Positions 26,173-35,097 of a DNA stretch of 64,000 bases are shown here, one piece after another. The stretch covers positions 158,362 through 222,361 of the forward strand of contig NZ_KE384555.1 in assembly GCF_000426705.1 (NCBI RefSeq), in the 5' to 3' direction. Under the pieces are notes generated by a model that was not told the DNA's origin, did no database searches, and was given only the letters and a program-made list of their open reading frames with translations. Made by a program: the position numbers and the translations under genes. This DNA is from Spirochaeta cellobiosiphila DSM 17781 (GTDB lineage Bacteria > Spirochaetota > Spirochaetia > DSM-17781). The stretch's first letter is position 1. Every line of letters starts with the position of its first letter.

Positions 26173-27924
26173 ATGTTAAAATTGCTAAAAAAGCTATTTC
26201 CCTTCCTTAAACCTTATAAGGGAAATCTTGTAATAGCAGTCCTATTTATGGTTTTACTCGATGTTACTGAGTATCTCCTGCCTTTGGTAGTGAAGTTACT
26301 TACAGATGATGTATTTGTTAATATCCAAATGGAGGGCATGGTTCACAAACTAATATGGCTGTGTTCCATTCTCTTCGGAGCAGCCCTCTTTAGGGGAATA
26401 TTCGCTAATATAATGATTCAACAATATTGGATCATTGGGGAATCTGTTGTGCGGGACATGCGTAATGCCTTATACGACAAGATTCAAAACATGGAATTAC
26501 TATCCTATGACAAGATGCAAGTAGGAGATCTTATGTCTCGGCTTACATCAGACATACATATATTACGTAACCTGTTCGCTTGGGGACTGGAACATCGTTT
26601 AAGAATTATTTTTATCACAACAGCAGTCTTTATCCTAATGATGCTATTAAGCTGGAAATTAACTCTTCTGGTCTTTGTCATTATTCCAATATTTCTGGGA
26701 ACGATTCTCTTCTTTAGTGGAAAAATGCGGAGGGCTGTAGAGAGACAGCAAAGAAGATTAGGACTCTTTGTATCAGGAATACAACAGAACATTACTGGAA
26801 TGCGAACCGTTAAAGCCTTCTCTGCGGAAGAAGAAGAGATAAGGAAACTTCACAACTTAAATGCCAAATTAAAAAACGAAGAAACCAACTTGGCAACCTT
26901 ACAAGCAGTCTTTAATCCTCTGATACTTGTAGTAAATGGTGTAGGAACTTTGATAGTCCTCCTCTACGGAGGATACCAGGTTATGATGGGACAATTGTCT
27001 TTAGGAATACTGTTAGCCTTCATAACCTATATGGGCATCATGCGATGGCCCATATCCTTATTAGCACCCAATACCTCCCTATTTAATATGGCCTTGGGAG
27101 CAATCACCCGTATAGAAGAGATCTTTAACCTTCCTGACCAAAAACATGCAGAAACAGGATCCTTTAAAAAGGAAATCAAAGGGGCTATCCAGTTTGAAAA
27201 GGTCTGTTTTGCTTATACAGAAGAGGATTCGGTCCTTGAGAACATTAGCTTTAGTATTAACCCTGGAGAAAAGGTTATGCTCTTCGGTCTTACTGGGGCA
27301 GGAAAAAGCACACTCATCTCTTTAATTCCCAGGTTCTATTATCCCACATCAGGAAATATCACCATTGATGAAACCCCTCTTCAGGACTGGCATCGAGAAA
27401 CCTTACGAAGGCAAATTGGATTTGTCCATCAGGAAACCTTTCTTTTCTCTGCTACCATAGGTGATAACATTCGCTATGGAAAACCTACAGCTACTCAGGC
27501 TGAGGTTGAAGAAGCGGCTAGCCACGCTCAAATCCATGAGTTTATAAAAGAATTGCCAGAAGGTTACAATACGATGATAGGAGAATATGGAGTGGGCTTA
27601 TCAGGAGGGCAACGACAGAGAATATCTATCGCCAGAACCATACTCCAAGACCCTAAAATCCTTATCCTGGATGATTGTACTTCAAGTCTTGATTCTGTGA
27701 CGGAATTCAAAATACAGCAACAGCTTAAAGAACTCATGAAGGGACGAACTAGTATTATCATCGCCCAACGGATGGGAGCCGTATCGGATGTAGACAAAAT
27801 CATAGTATTGAATAGAAAACGTATTGAAGGTCTGGATAGTCATCGAAATTTATTAAAGTACAACAGCTTATACAGGGATAGCTATTATTCCCTGTACCAG
27901 CAATTGCCTCAGGAGGAAGTATAG
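26173..27924 (+). CDS. Heterodimeric ABC exporter, subunit with degenerate ATP site
   Basis: The protein has 583 residues: six membrane helices (about 1-310) then an ABC ATPase. Walker A is GLTGAGKST (about 372-380) and the signature LSGGQRQRISIAR is intact. Walker B reads ILILDDCTSSLD, with Asp in place of the catalytic Glu, and the switch His is Gln (IIAQRMG). These are the changes that mark the degenerate-site half of heterodimeric exporters such as TM287/288 and BmrCD. The next gene begins directly after its stop codon and supplies the other half. The transported compound is unknown; its place inside a xylan locus is unexplained. Confidence 0.9.
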   Translation: MLKLLKKLFPFLKPYKGNLVIAVLFMVLLDVTEYLLPLVVKLLTDDVFVNIQMEGMVHKLIWLCSILFGAALFRGIFANIMIQQYWIIGESVVRDMRNALYDKIQNMELLSYDKMQVGDLMSRLTSDIHILRNLFAWGLEHRLRIIFITTAVFILMMLLSWKLTLLVFVIIPIFLGTILFFSGKMRRAVERQQRRLGLFVSGIQQNITGMRTVKAFSAEEEEIRKLHNLNAKLKNEETNLATLQAVFNPLILVVNGVGTLIVLLYGGYQVMMGQLSLGILLAFITYMGIMRWPISLLAPNTSLFNMALGAITRIEEIFNLPDQKHAETGSFKKEIKGAIQFEKVCFAYTEEDSVLENISFSINPGEKVMLFGLTGAGKSTLISLIPRFYYPTSGNITIDETPLQDWHRETLRRQIGFVHQETFLFSATIGDNIRYGKPTATQAEVEEAASHAQIHEFIKELPEGYNTMIGEYGVGLSGGQRQRISIARTILQDPKILILDDCTSSLDSVTEFKIQQQLKELMKGRTSIIIAQRMGAVSDVDKIIVLNRKRIEGLDSHRNLLKYNSLYRDSYYSLYQQLPQEEV

Positions 27925-29637
27925 ATGATTAAGAGATTACTTAGTTATTTTAAAGAATCTAAATGGCCCATTGTTGGGATGTATATTTTCAGTTTCATCT
28001 TTGCCGGAGCTTCTGTACTGGTCCCCTACCTCACCAAAATCATGATGGATAGGTACATTATTCCTAAACAGTTTGATGGAATGTTTTTTATGGCAGCCTT
28101 GATTATGGGAGACCTGGTCCTTATGTATTTTTCAGGACGTTGGCAGGGTATACTGGTCTCAAAGATCAGTTACCAATTCCTATCCTCATTGCGAAAAGAT
28201 TTATATGTAAAACTTCAAAAACTCCCTATACCCTATTTTGATAAAAATAAAACAGGGGAGACTATCTCTATAGTAACCAATGATGTTCAAGTTCTGGAAC
28301 AATTATTACAAGGAGGTTTAGCAGGCCTTTTTGTGAACATATTCCTCTTGATAGGAATATTGATCATGATGTTGTTCATTGACTTACGACTAAGTTCAAT
28401 ACTCCTGATAACTGTGCCATTATTCATCTTGCTAGTAGTGGTCGTAAAAGAAAAAATGCTTGCAGTAGCCAGGAGTAGCCAGAAAGAACTAGGACACGTT
28501 AATGGCTTCCTTAATGAATCCATCAGTGGAATGAAAGTCATCCGCTCCTTTTCCAAAGAAAAAGAAAACATCAAAGAATTTCATGATAGGAATGAACAAT
28601 ACTACAGTATTACAAGACGATTTATCCCTCTCAACTCTTTTTTCTGGCAATCCGTTACTACGATCAACTTAGGAAGTCAAACTTTGGTACTACTTTTTGG
28701 TGGATTACTGTTATGGAAAGGGTGGACAACTATTGGAATAATCACCGCCTTCATGGGATATATTGTACAATTCTTCAACCCTATTCAACAGATTAGTAAC
28801 TTAATCAATGAATTCTCCAGAAGCATTGCTTCCTGCGAAAGAATTTTTGGGATCATTGATCAGGATGAAGAAATCTATGCTACACCTGAACAAGATAGAG
28901 AAGTTCCTTTACAGGCGCACAAGATGGCTTTCAAAGACCTTCATTTTGAATACAAGAGTAATGAACCCATTCTCAAGGGAATAAGCTTCGAATCCCTGAG
29001 AGGAACAACCACAGCTATTGTGGGACATACAGGATCTGGTAAATCAACAATGATGAATCTCCTCTGTCGTTTTTATGCCCCCCAGGGAGGACAAATCCTC
29101 ATGGACAATAAGGATATCTCTCAGATGGGCTTAAAAGAGTACCGTCAGATGATATCTATTGTGATGCAGGAACCTATTCTATTTACAGGGGATGTAGCCG
29201 CTAACTTACAACTTGGTAATGACTTAAACTTAGAGCGAATAAAAACAAAGATGTCTGAACTCGGCCTGTCTGATATTGTTGATAAGCTCCCCCATGGTTA
29301 TCAGACCAAGGCAGGAGCCAGGGGAAATAATCTATCCCTGGGAGAGAGACAGTTATTATCATTAGGGAGAGCTCTAGTGAAAGAACCTCAAGTCCTTATC
29401 CTGGATGAAGCAACCGCTTACATAGATACCTTAACAGAAGAGATTATCCAACAAGCCTTAAGTGTCCAAAAAGAAGATCGCTTTACCTTTGTTATTGCTC
29501 ATAGATTATCTACTATCAAAGGAGCAGATAATATTCTTGTCCTGGATGATGGCAAAATCGTTGAATCCGGCAACCATCAGGAATTATTAGCTCAAAACGG
29601 CCATTATGCAGGTTTGGTTAACAGTCAATTTTCATAA
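27925..29637 (+). CDS. Heterodimeric ABC exporter, subunit with intact Walker B
   Basis: The protein has 570 residues: six membrane helices, then an ATPase with Walker A GHTGSGKST (about 366-374), Walker B VLILDEATAYID with the catalytic Glu, and switch His (VIAHRLST). Its signature motif is altered, LSLGERQ instead of LSGGQ. In the dimer that signature faces the Asp/Gln-bearing site of the partner, so the degenerate features of the two chains fall together in one ATP site, exactly as expected for a working heterodimer. Start ATG abuts the TAG stop of the previous gene, with AGGAGG just before. Confidence 0.9.
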   Translation: MIKRLLSYFKESKWPIVGMYIFSFIFAGASVLVPYLTKIMMDRYIIPKQFDGMFFMAALIMGDLVLMYFSGRWQGILVSKISYQFLSSLRKDLYVKLQKLPIPYFDKNKTGETISIVTNDVQVLEQLLQGGLAGLFVNIFLLIGILIMMLFIDLRLSSILLITVPLFILLVVVVKEKMLAVARSSQKELGHVNGFLNESISGMKVIRSFSKEKENIKEFHDRNEQYYSITRRFIPLNSFFWQSVTTINLGSQTLVLLFGGLLLWKGWTTIGIITAFMGYIVQFFNPIQQISNLINEFSRSIASCERIFGIIDQDEEIYATPEQDREVPLQAHKMAFKDLHFEYKSNEPILKGISFESLRGTTTAIVGHTGSGKSTMMNLLCRFYAPQGGQILMDNKDISQMGLKEYRQMISIVMQEPILFTGDVAANLQLGNDLNLERIKTKMSELGLSDIVDKLPHGYQTKAGARGNNLSLGERQLLSLGRALVKEPQVLILDEATAYIDTLTEEIIQQALSVQKEDRFTFVIAHRLSTIKGADNILVLDDGKIVESGNHQELLAQNGHYAGLVNSQFS

Positions 29638-29702
29638 TCAAAATAGGGATCCTTAGTTCATCCTCCTAAGAATTAGGGATCCTTTCTATAAGGAGATCAG
29701 CA

Positions 29703-30332
29703 ATGAATAAGAAATACTGTGCCCTGACTTTTGATGATGGACCAGATCGTGACAAAACGTCTCTGGTATTAGACATATTAGAAAGGGAACAGATCCCTGC
29801 TTCGTTTTTTGTTATAGGACAATTAATCAATCAAACCACACAAAAAACCATAGAACGCTGTCTATCTTTAGGATGTGAAATCCATAATCATTCCTGGGGA
29901 TGGGACAGTTTGGATAGGATGACAGAAGAGGAAATAAAACAGTCCATTACTAAGACTAGTGAGCAAATCCGGCAATTTGCGCCAGAACAAACTCTTTTTT
30001 TCAGACCCCCTAATCTGGCCATAAGTACACTAATGTCACAAACAATAAACCTACCTTTCATGGGTGGGATAGCCTGCAATGACTGGATTAGTACAACAAG
30101 TGATGAAGAGCGGGTTCAAATGATCCTGAATCAGGTCCAAGATGGATCCATCATACTGCTTCATGATGTACAGCCTCATCAGACACATCAAAGCTTAAAC
30201 CTTCTCATACAACAACTTAAAGAAAAGAATTATCATTTTGTCACTCTCACACAATTATTTCAACAAAAGTCTGTAGATCCTTATTCAAGGCCGGGAAAAT
30301 TGTGGATTAATGTGAACAAAGAACAAGCATAA
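29703..30332 (+). CDS. CE4 polysaccharide deacetylase-like protein, atypical metal site
   Basis: The protein has 209 residues and no signal peptide. The NodB-type domain shows motif 1 TFDDGPD (catalytic Asp11, metal Asp12), motif 3 RPPN (101-104), motif 4 CNDWIS (126-131) and motif 5 ILLHD (His154). Motif 2 reads NHSWGWDSL: the first His (63) is there, but the second metal His of the usual HxxxH is Trp67. Activity may be changed or lost, or a nearby residue may serve. In this locus it would deacetylate xylo-oligosaccharides in the cytosol. It lies 65 bases behind the exporter and is probably the last gene of the plus-strand unit. Confidence 0.8.
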   Translation: MNKKYCALTFDDGPDRDKTSLVLDILEREQIPASFFVIGQLINQTTQKTIERCLSLGCEIHNHSWGWDSLDRMTEEEIKQSITKTSEQIRQFAPEQTLFFRPPNLAISTLMSQTINLPFMGGIACNDWISTTSDEERVQMILNQVQDGSIILLHDVQPHQTHQSLNLLIQQLKEKNYHFVTLTQLFQQKSVDPYSRPGKLWINVNKEQA

Positions 30333-30436
30333 AAAGAACATTTTTGCTCACTAATCTATTTCTCATAAACTCCTATTGGCGATAAAAACTAAGGAGTACT
30401 AAACTTAAGCAAACAAACCTGTATTGATCTTAGGTG

Positions 30437-30493
30437 TTGATTTCTTGATATTTATTTAGTACACTATGTTTAGTATTCAATATATCAATACTA
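30437..30493 (+). promoter_or_regulatory. Promoter and TAGTATT dyad before the betaine importer
   Basis: TTGATT (30437-30442), a 17-bp gap and TACACT (30460-30465) form a good sigma-70-type promoter. Just downstream is a perfect inverted repeat TAGTATT/AATACTA (30471-30493, 9-base centre). The word TTTAGTATTC (30469-30478) recurs before the binding-protein gene at 32670. An operator around the start point would suit a repressor of osmoprotectant uptake. Confidence 0.5.
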
Positions 30494-30533
30494 GTATCAA
30501 ACACAGATATTATTTCTTTAGGAGTTTATATAT

Positions 30534-31784
30534 ATGGCATTAGTCGAGGTTAAAGATTTATATAAAATCTTCGGCCCCAACCCAAGGCGCGCTATTCCCA
30601 TGATCAAAGAAGGGAAGAGTAAACAGGAGATCAAAAAAAAGACCGGTTGTACCATCGCCATCAACGGTGCTACCTTTGATATCCACAGAAAAGAAACCTT
30701 TGTCGTTATGGGTTTATCAGGAAGCGGAAAATCAACTTTTATCCGCTGTCTAAACCGTCTAATCAGACCAACTGCAGGAGCAATCCTTATAGACGGACAA
30801 GACATTATGAAAATGAACAAAGAGGAATTACAGAAACTAAGACGATACAAAATGTCGATGGTTTTTCAGAATTTTGGATTACTTCCTCACCGTAATGTAG
30901 TGGACAACGTAGAGTTTGGTCTTGAAATAGGTGGAATGGGAAAAGAAGAAAGACGGGCGAAAGCCTTTGAGGCACTGAAACTAGTAGGATTAGAAAGTTT
31001 TGAATTTAGCATGCCCCATGAACTATCCGGTGGTATGCAACAAAGAGTCGGCCTGGCACGGGCAATGGCAAATGATCCAGAAATCCTTTTAATGGACGAA
31101 GCGTTCAGCGCTTTAGATCCCCTCATCCGTTCACAAATGCAAGATGAATTACTAGAACTACAATCCAAGATGCACAAAACGATTATCTTTATCACCCACG
31201 ATTTAGATGAAGCCTTAAAGCTTGGTGATCGTATTGCCATCCTCGGTCCTGATGGGAAGGTAAGACAAATCGGTACCCCCGAAGAGATTTTATCAGCACC
31301 AGCGGACACTTATGTAGAGAAGTTTGTTCAGAATGTTGACAGAACCAGGGTCATAACAGCAGGAGCGATTGTTCACCGGACACCACAGGTTAACCTGGTA
31401 AAAGACGGCCCAGAATCTGCCTTAAGGTTAATGGAAAAAGAAAGATTACCTCATGCTTTTGTTGTTGATGCTGAACGAGTTTTACAAGGGATTATATCTA
31501 TTGAAGACGTTGTTCGGCTTAAGAAGGAAAAGAAAAAAGACCTTAAAGAGATCATAAATGCTGAAGTGTACACGACTTCCATGGATACAGCCATCTCTGA
31601 TTTATTAGCAACAGCAGTTGAAAGCCCCTATCCTATCGCAGTCATCACTGAAGGAAAGTTCCATGGTATCGTCGACAGAGCGGCTATAATAGCCGAAGTC
31701 AATGAGGGAATAAAAGACTCAGAAAGTCCAACTGTTCTTAGTGATGTGCTCAATGAAGACAATACAGAGCAGGAGGATAGATAA
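30534..31784 (+). CDS. opuAA: Glycine betaine/proline ABC importer ATPase
   Basis: The protein has 416 residues. The N-terminal ABC domain has Walker A GLSGSGKST, signature LSGGMQQRVGLARA and Walker B ILLMDEAFSALDPLIR, the last being typical of ProV/OpuAA. It also has the IYKIFG-like start and the insertion KSKQEIKKKTGCTIAI found in quaternary-amine ATPases. Two C-terminal CBS domains (about 280-400) would sense ionic strength or nucleotides. The family (also called proV) drives uptake of glycine betaine or proline betaine under osmotic stress. First gene of an ATPase-permease-binding-protein operon. Confidence 0.92.
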   Translation: MALVEVKDLYKIFGPNPRRAIPMIKEGKSKQEIKKKTGCTIAINGATFDIHRKETFVVMGLSGSGKSTFIRCLNRLIRPTAGAILIDGQDIMKMNKEELQKLRRYKMSMVFQNFGLLPHRNVVDNVEFGLEIGGMGKEERRAKAFEALKLVGLESFEFSMPHELSGGMQQRVGLARAMANDPEILLMDEAFSALDPLIRSQMQDELLELQSKMHKTIIFITHDLDEALKLGDRIAILGPDGKVRQIGTPEEILSAPADTYVEKFVQNVDRTRVITAGAIVHRTPQVNLVKDGPESALRLMEKERLPHAFVVDAERVLQGIISIEDVVRLKKEKKKDLKEIINAEVYTTSMDTAISDLLATAVESPYPIAVITEGKFHGIVDRAAIIAEVNEGIKDSESPTVLSDVLNEDNTEQEDR

Positions 31785-31786
31785 AC

Positions 31787-32638
31787 ATGGATTTTATTAA
31801 AAGTATTTTAGATATAGGTGCTATATTCGAAGCTATCATCGATTGGATGACTAAGAATATGGACTGGTTTTTTGATGCTATTTCTGCGGTAGTTGAAGGC
31901 TTTCTTAATCTTATACAAGGGTTATTTCACCTTCCACCAGCCTTTATCTTTATTCCCCTATTAGCTTTGTTAGCTTGGTGGATTGCAGGTAGAGGAGTGG
32001 GGATTTTCGGATTAATAGGTTTTAGCCTTATTGCCTATATGGGATACTGGGATCAGACAATGGATACATTATCCTTGGTTTTTTCCGCTGTTGTTTTTGG
32101 ATTGCTTATTGGGTTGCCCTTAGGAATATGGGCTTCGAAATCAGATTCTGCCTGGAAGATCCTGCGTCCAACCCTGGACTTTATGCAGACCCTGCCCGCC
32201 TTCGTTTACTTAATACCAGCTGTACTTTTATTTAAACTGGGTCCAGTTCCAGGTGTTATTGCAACGTTGATCTTTTCATTACCTCCTTCAGTTCGTTTGA
32301 CAAACTTGGGGATTAGACAGGTACCAAAAGAAATCAAAGAAGCTTGCCGCTCCTTCGGAGCAACTCCACGGCAAATGTTATTGAAGGCAGAGCTACCTGT
32401 AGCCATGCCAACCATCATGGCCGGGGTAAACCAAACCATCATGTTAGCCTTATCTATGGTTGTTATATCAGGGATGATCGGTGCTGGTGGATTAGGGAAT
32501 GTCGTTCTTAAAGGGATTACACAGCTTAAAATCGATATGGGATTTGAAGGTGGAATTGCTATTGTAATTTTGGCTATCTACTTAGACAGAGTTACACAAG
32601 CACTCAGTGACAATACCCGTAAAAAGAAAAATGTTTAG
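31787..32638 (+). CDS. opuAB: Glycine betaine/proline ABC importer permease
   Basis: The protein has 283 residues, the ProW/OpuAB family. An N-terminal amphipathic segment (DWMTKNMDWFFDAISAVVEGFL) precedes the membrane domain. The EAA loop is KEACRSFGATPRQMLLKAELPVAMPTI, followed by GVNQTIMLALSMVVISGMIGAGGLG, which is highly conserved in these permeases. It begins two bases after the ATPase stop with its own ribosome site (AGGAGG). The start GGAGATC of the next gene follows a small hairpin. Confidence 0.92.
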   Translation: MDFIKSILDIGAIFEAIIDWMTKNMDWFFDAISAVVEGFLNLIQGLFHLPPAFIFIPLLALLAWWIAGRGVGIFGLIGFSLIAYMGYWDQTMDTLSLVFSAVVFGLLIGLPLGIWASKSDSAWKILRPTLDFMQTLPAFVYLIPAVLLFKLGPVPGVIATLIFSLPPSVRLTNLGIRQVPKEIKEACRSFGATPRQMLLKAELPVAMPTIMAGVNQTIMLALSMVVISGMIGAGGLGNVVLKGITQLKIDMGFEGGIAIVILAIYLDRVTQALSDNTRKKKNV

Positions 32639-32669
32639 TTATTTATTCTCTCGTTGAGAGATTATTATA

Positions 32670-32685
32670 TTTAGTATTCTAAATA
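32670..32685 (+). promoter_or_regulatory. TTTAGTATTC palindrome before the betaine-binding gene
   Basis: ATTTAG-TATT-CTAAAT (32669-32684) is a palindrome containing TTTAGTATTC, also seen at 30469-30478. A small hairpin (TCTCTC/GAGAGA, 32647-32661) with a T-rich tail lies before it. Together these may give the binding-protein gene its own level of expression. Confidence 0.4.
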
Positions 32686-32706
32686 CAAAATTATATAGGA
32701 GACACA

Positions 32707-33597
32707 ATGAAAAAGATTGTTTTAGCAGCCTTAACGCTAACTTTATTATTACCATCTATTACTTTTGCTAATGGACAAAAAGATTCTGGTGAAGCTAAAA
32801 AAACAGCTAACCTGGTTTATGCTAACTGGGAAGAAGGAATCGCTTATACCAACTTGGCTAAAGTCGTTTTGGAAGACAAGATGGGATATGATGTAACAAT
32901 TACGGCTTCAGACGTAGCTCCTGCCTACGCAAGTGTTGCCGCCGGGGATCAAGATGCTTTTATGGAATCTTGGCTTCCTGTACTACATAAGGATTATAAC
33001 GAACAATATGCTGAAAATATTGTTGATTTAGGACATGTCTACGAAGGCACTCTTAGTGGACTAGCCGTACCTAATTATATGTATGAAGCTGGAGTTAAGA
33101 CTATCTCTGACTTAACAAAACCAGAAGTTATGGACAAACTAGATTCAACCATTACCGGTATTGATGCTGGTGCGGGTATCATGAAAACTACTGAAGAAAA
33201 TGTTTTCCCTGCTTATGGATTAGACAAAGCAGGATATAAGCTATTAGCTTCTTCAGGACCTGCAATGATGGCAGCTTTAAAAGACGCTTATCAGTCAGAA
33301 GAATGGATTGTAGTAACAGCATGGAAACCACATTCAATGTTTGGTTATTTTGGTATGACCTTCCTTGAACAGGATAAAGACGTTGTATGGGGTGCTGGTA
33401 ACATTCATATTATCGGACGTAAAACAATCAGCGAAGATAAGCCTGAGTTAGCTCAGTTCTTAAACAACATGTTCCTAACTACTGACGAAGTAGGATCTTT
33501 GATGGTTGCTATTAGTGAAGCTGATGGTAGTGAAGAAGATGCAGCAAGAGCATGGTTAGCTGATAACGAAGACGTTGTAGCTGACTGGATCCCATAA
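32707..33597 (+). CDS. opuAC: Glycine betaine-binding protein
   Basis: The protein has 296 residues, the OpuAC/ProX family. The signal peptide (MKKIVLAALTLTLLLPSITFA) ends in the spirochaete-style mature end NGQKDSGE. Ligand-site features of the family are visible: NWEEGIAYTNLAKVVLEDKMGYDV, AFMESWLPVLHKDY and VVTAWKPHSMFGYF, whose Trp residues form the aromatic box that holds the trimethylammonium group. Periplasmic; delivers betaine to the permease. A strong terminator follows. Confidence 0.92.
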   Translation: MKKIVLAALTLTLLLPSITFANGQKDSGEAKKTANLVYANWEEGIAYTNLAKVVLEDKMGYDVTITASDVAPAYASVAAGDQDAFMESWLPVLHKDYNEQYAENIVDLGHVYEGTLSGLAVPNYMYEAGVKTISDLTKPEVMDKLDSTITGIDAGAGIMKTTEENVFPAYGLDKAGYKLLASSGPAMMAALKDAYQSEEWIVVTAWKPHSMFGYFGMTFLEQDKDVVWGAGNIHIIGRKTISEDKPELAQFLNNMFLTTDEVGSLMVAISEADGSEEDAARAWLADNEDVVADWIP

Positions 33598-33630
33598 TTT
33601 AACAGACTATAATTAATTTTATACATCGAA

Positions 33631-33660
33631 GACTAGATCATTCTGATCTAGTCTTTTTTT
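33631..33660 (+). terminator. Terminator of the betaine importer operon
   Basis: A perfect 10-bp stem (GACTAGATCA and complement, loop TTC) is followed by seven Ts. Confidence 0.92.
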
Positions 33661-33724
33661 ATATTCTTTACTTATATCCGATTGAACATTACTCTTTTAC
33701 TAAAACATAAAAGGATTATTAACC

Positions 33725-34360
33725 TTGCTTTGGAAGACCATAGTAATACTATATGAGCGCTGGGATTTCTTCAGTCAACTACTAATCGAACATCTTAGAA
33801 TTTGTGCCTTGGCTATTTTATTTGCCTCTCTCCTAGGTTTATTCCTGGGTATCATCATCACAGAATATCAAAAGTTATATAGAATCGTGACAAGCATATC
33901 TAATGTAGTCTATACGATTCCATCCATATCCATGCTAGGATTTCTCCTCCCTTTTACAGGCATCGGGGATACAACGGCCATTATAGCCCTGTCCTTGTAC
34001 GGCTTACTTCCTATAGTGGGCAACACAGCTACGGGAATTCGTAATATAGATCCCAAAATAATAGAAGCAGCCAAAGGAATGGGTAGCTCCCGCTGGAATA
34101 TTCTTGTCCACATCAAGCTTCCCCTAGCCCTCCCTGTCATCATGACTGGCTTGCGCACTATGGTTGTAATGACTATTGCTTTAGCAGGTATAGCCTCCTT
34201 CATTGGTGCGGGAGGATTGGGAGTGGCCATATATAGAGGGATTACAACGAATAACATGGCCGTTACCTTAGGAGGAAGTCTACTCATAGCTCTCATGGCC
34301 ATACTTATGGACCTTATCCTTCACCTATTACAATCACGCATTCCCTGGAAAGAACAATGA
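33725..34360 (+). CDS. OpuC-type osmoprotectant ABC permease
   Basis: The protein has 211 residues. It starts at TTG 33725, with AAAGG about 10 bases upstream. It is the small permease of OpuBC/OpuCB or YehW/YehY type: EHLRICALAILFASLLGLFLGI, TIPSISMLGFLLPFTGIG, EAA loop IIEAAKGMGSSRWNILVHIKLPLALPVIMTGLRT, and IASFIGAGGLGVAIYRGI. It pairs with the ATPase whose ATG overlaps its stop. The usual second permease gene is missing, so it must act as a homodimer. The matching binding protein appears to be the gene at 40775, 6.4 kb downstream. Confidence 0.88.
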   Translation: MLWKTIVILYERWDFFSQLLIEHLRICALAILFASLLGLFLGIIITEYQKLYRIVTSISNVVYTIPSISMLGFLLPFTGIGDTTAIIALSLYGLLPIVGNTATGIRNIDPKIIEAAKGMGSSRWNILVHIKLPLALPVIMTGLRTMVVMTIALAGIASFIGAGGLGVAIYRGITTNNMAVTLGGSLLIALMAILMDLILHLLQSRIPWKEQ

Positions 34361-35097
34361 CAAACACCACAGCTATAGAACTAAAACACATCAATAAAAG
34401 CTATGGGGACGTCCCAGTACTAAGAGATTTTAATCTGGAAATTCAAAAGGGTGACTTGGTGACAGCCATTGGAAGTTCTGGATGTGGAAAAACAACAGTA
34501 CTCAAGCTCATGAACGGCTTACTCTCACCTGATTCAGGACAGGTACTGATAGAAGGACAGGACATTGCCCGAATAGAGCAGGATGATTTAAGACAGCATA
34601 TGGGATATGTCATACAGGGAATAGGATTATTCCCTCATATGAAAATCAAAGACAACCTGGCCTATGTCCTAAAACTTCAAAAAAGAGATCATCCTTTCAT
34701 CAAGCAGAGAATTAGGGAACTATTAGATTTAGTCCATTTATCTGAGGACCTACTTCATCGTTATCCCCATGAGTTATCAGGAGGGCAGCGACAGAGAGTC
34801 GGTTTAGGGAGGGCTTTAGCGGCCAAGCCGGAGATTATTCTCATGGACGAACCCTTAGGGGCGGTTGATGAGATAACCAAACATGAATTACAGACAGAAA
34901 TCCTTAACATCCATCAAGCAACGAGGACAACCATTTTTTTTATCACCCATGACATACAGGAAGCCCTTACTTTAGGTTCTAAACTTATGGTGATGAAAGA
35001 CGGAACCATTCATCAATATGACGAACCAGAATATATAGTTAAGAATCCTTCAACAGATTTTACAGCAAAACTCATTGGACAAGCCTATGGACAATAA
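34357..35097 (+). CDS. OpuC-type osmoprotectant ABC ATPase
   Basis: The protein has 246 residues. Walker A GSSGCGKTT, signature LSGGQRQRVGLGRALA, Walker B IILMDEPLGAVDEITK and switch His (FITHD) are all intact. The family resemblance is to OpuCA/ProV ATPases, but the C-terminal CBS pair is absent, so ionic-strength gating as proposed for OpuA would have to lie elsewhere. It overlaps the permease stop by 4 bases and the following response regulator by 11 bases, which puts transporter and regulator in one transcript. Confidence 0.88.
   Translation: MTNTTAIELKHINKSYGDVPVLRDFNLEIQKGDLVTAIGSSGCGKTTVLKLMNGLLSPDSGQVLIEGQDIARIEQDDLRQHMGYVIQGIGLFPHMKIKDNLAYVLKLQKRDHPFIKQRIRELLDLVHLSEDLLHRYPHELSGGQRQRVGLGRALAAKPEIILMDEPLGAVDEITKHELQTEILNIHQATRTTIFFITHDIQEALTLGSKLMVMKDGTIHQYDEPEYIVKNPSTDFTAKLIGQAYGQ

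Noticed and set aside
26173-27924. Inactive ABC ATPase pseudogene (Asp for Glu, Gln for His)
   Set aside because: The changes are the standard degenerate-site substitutions of heterodimeric exporters and are complemented by the partner gene.
29643-29686. Terminator between exporter and CE4 genes
   Set aside because: AGGGATCCTT appears as a direct repeat and the inverted pairing is too short (CTTAG/CTAAG) to form a convincing terminator.
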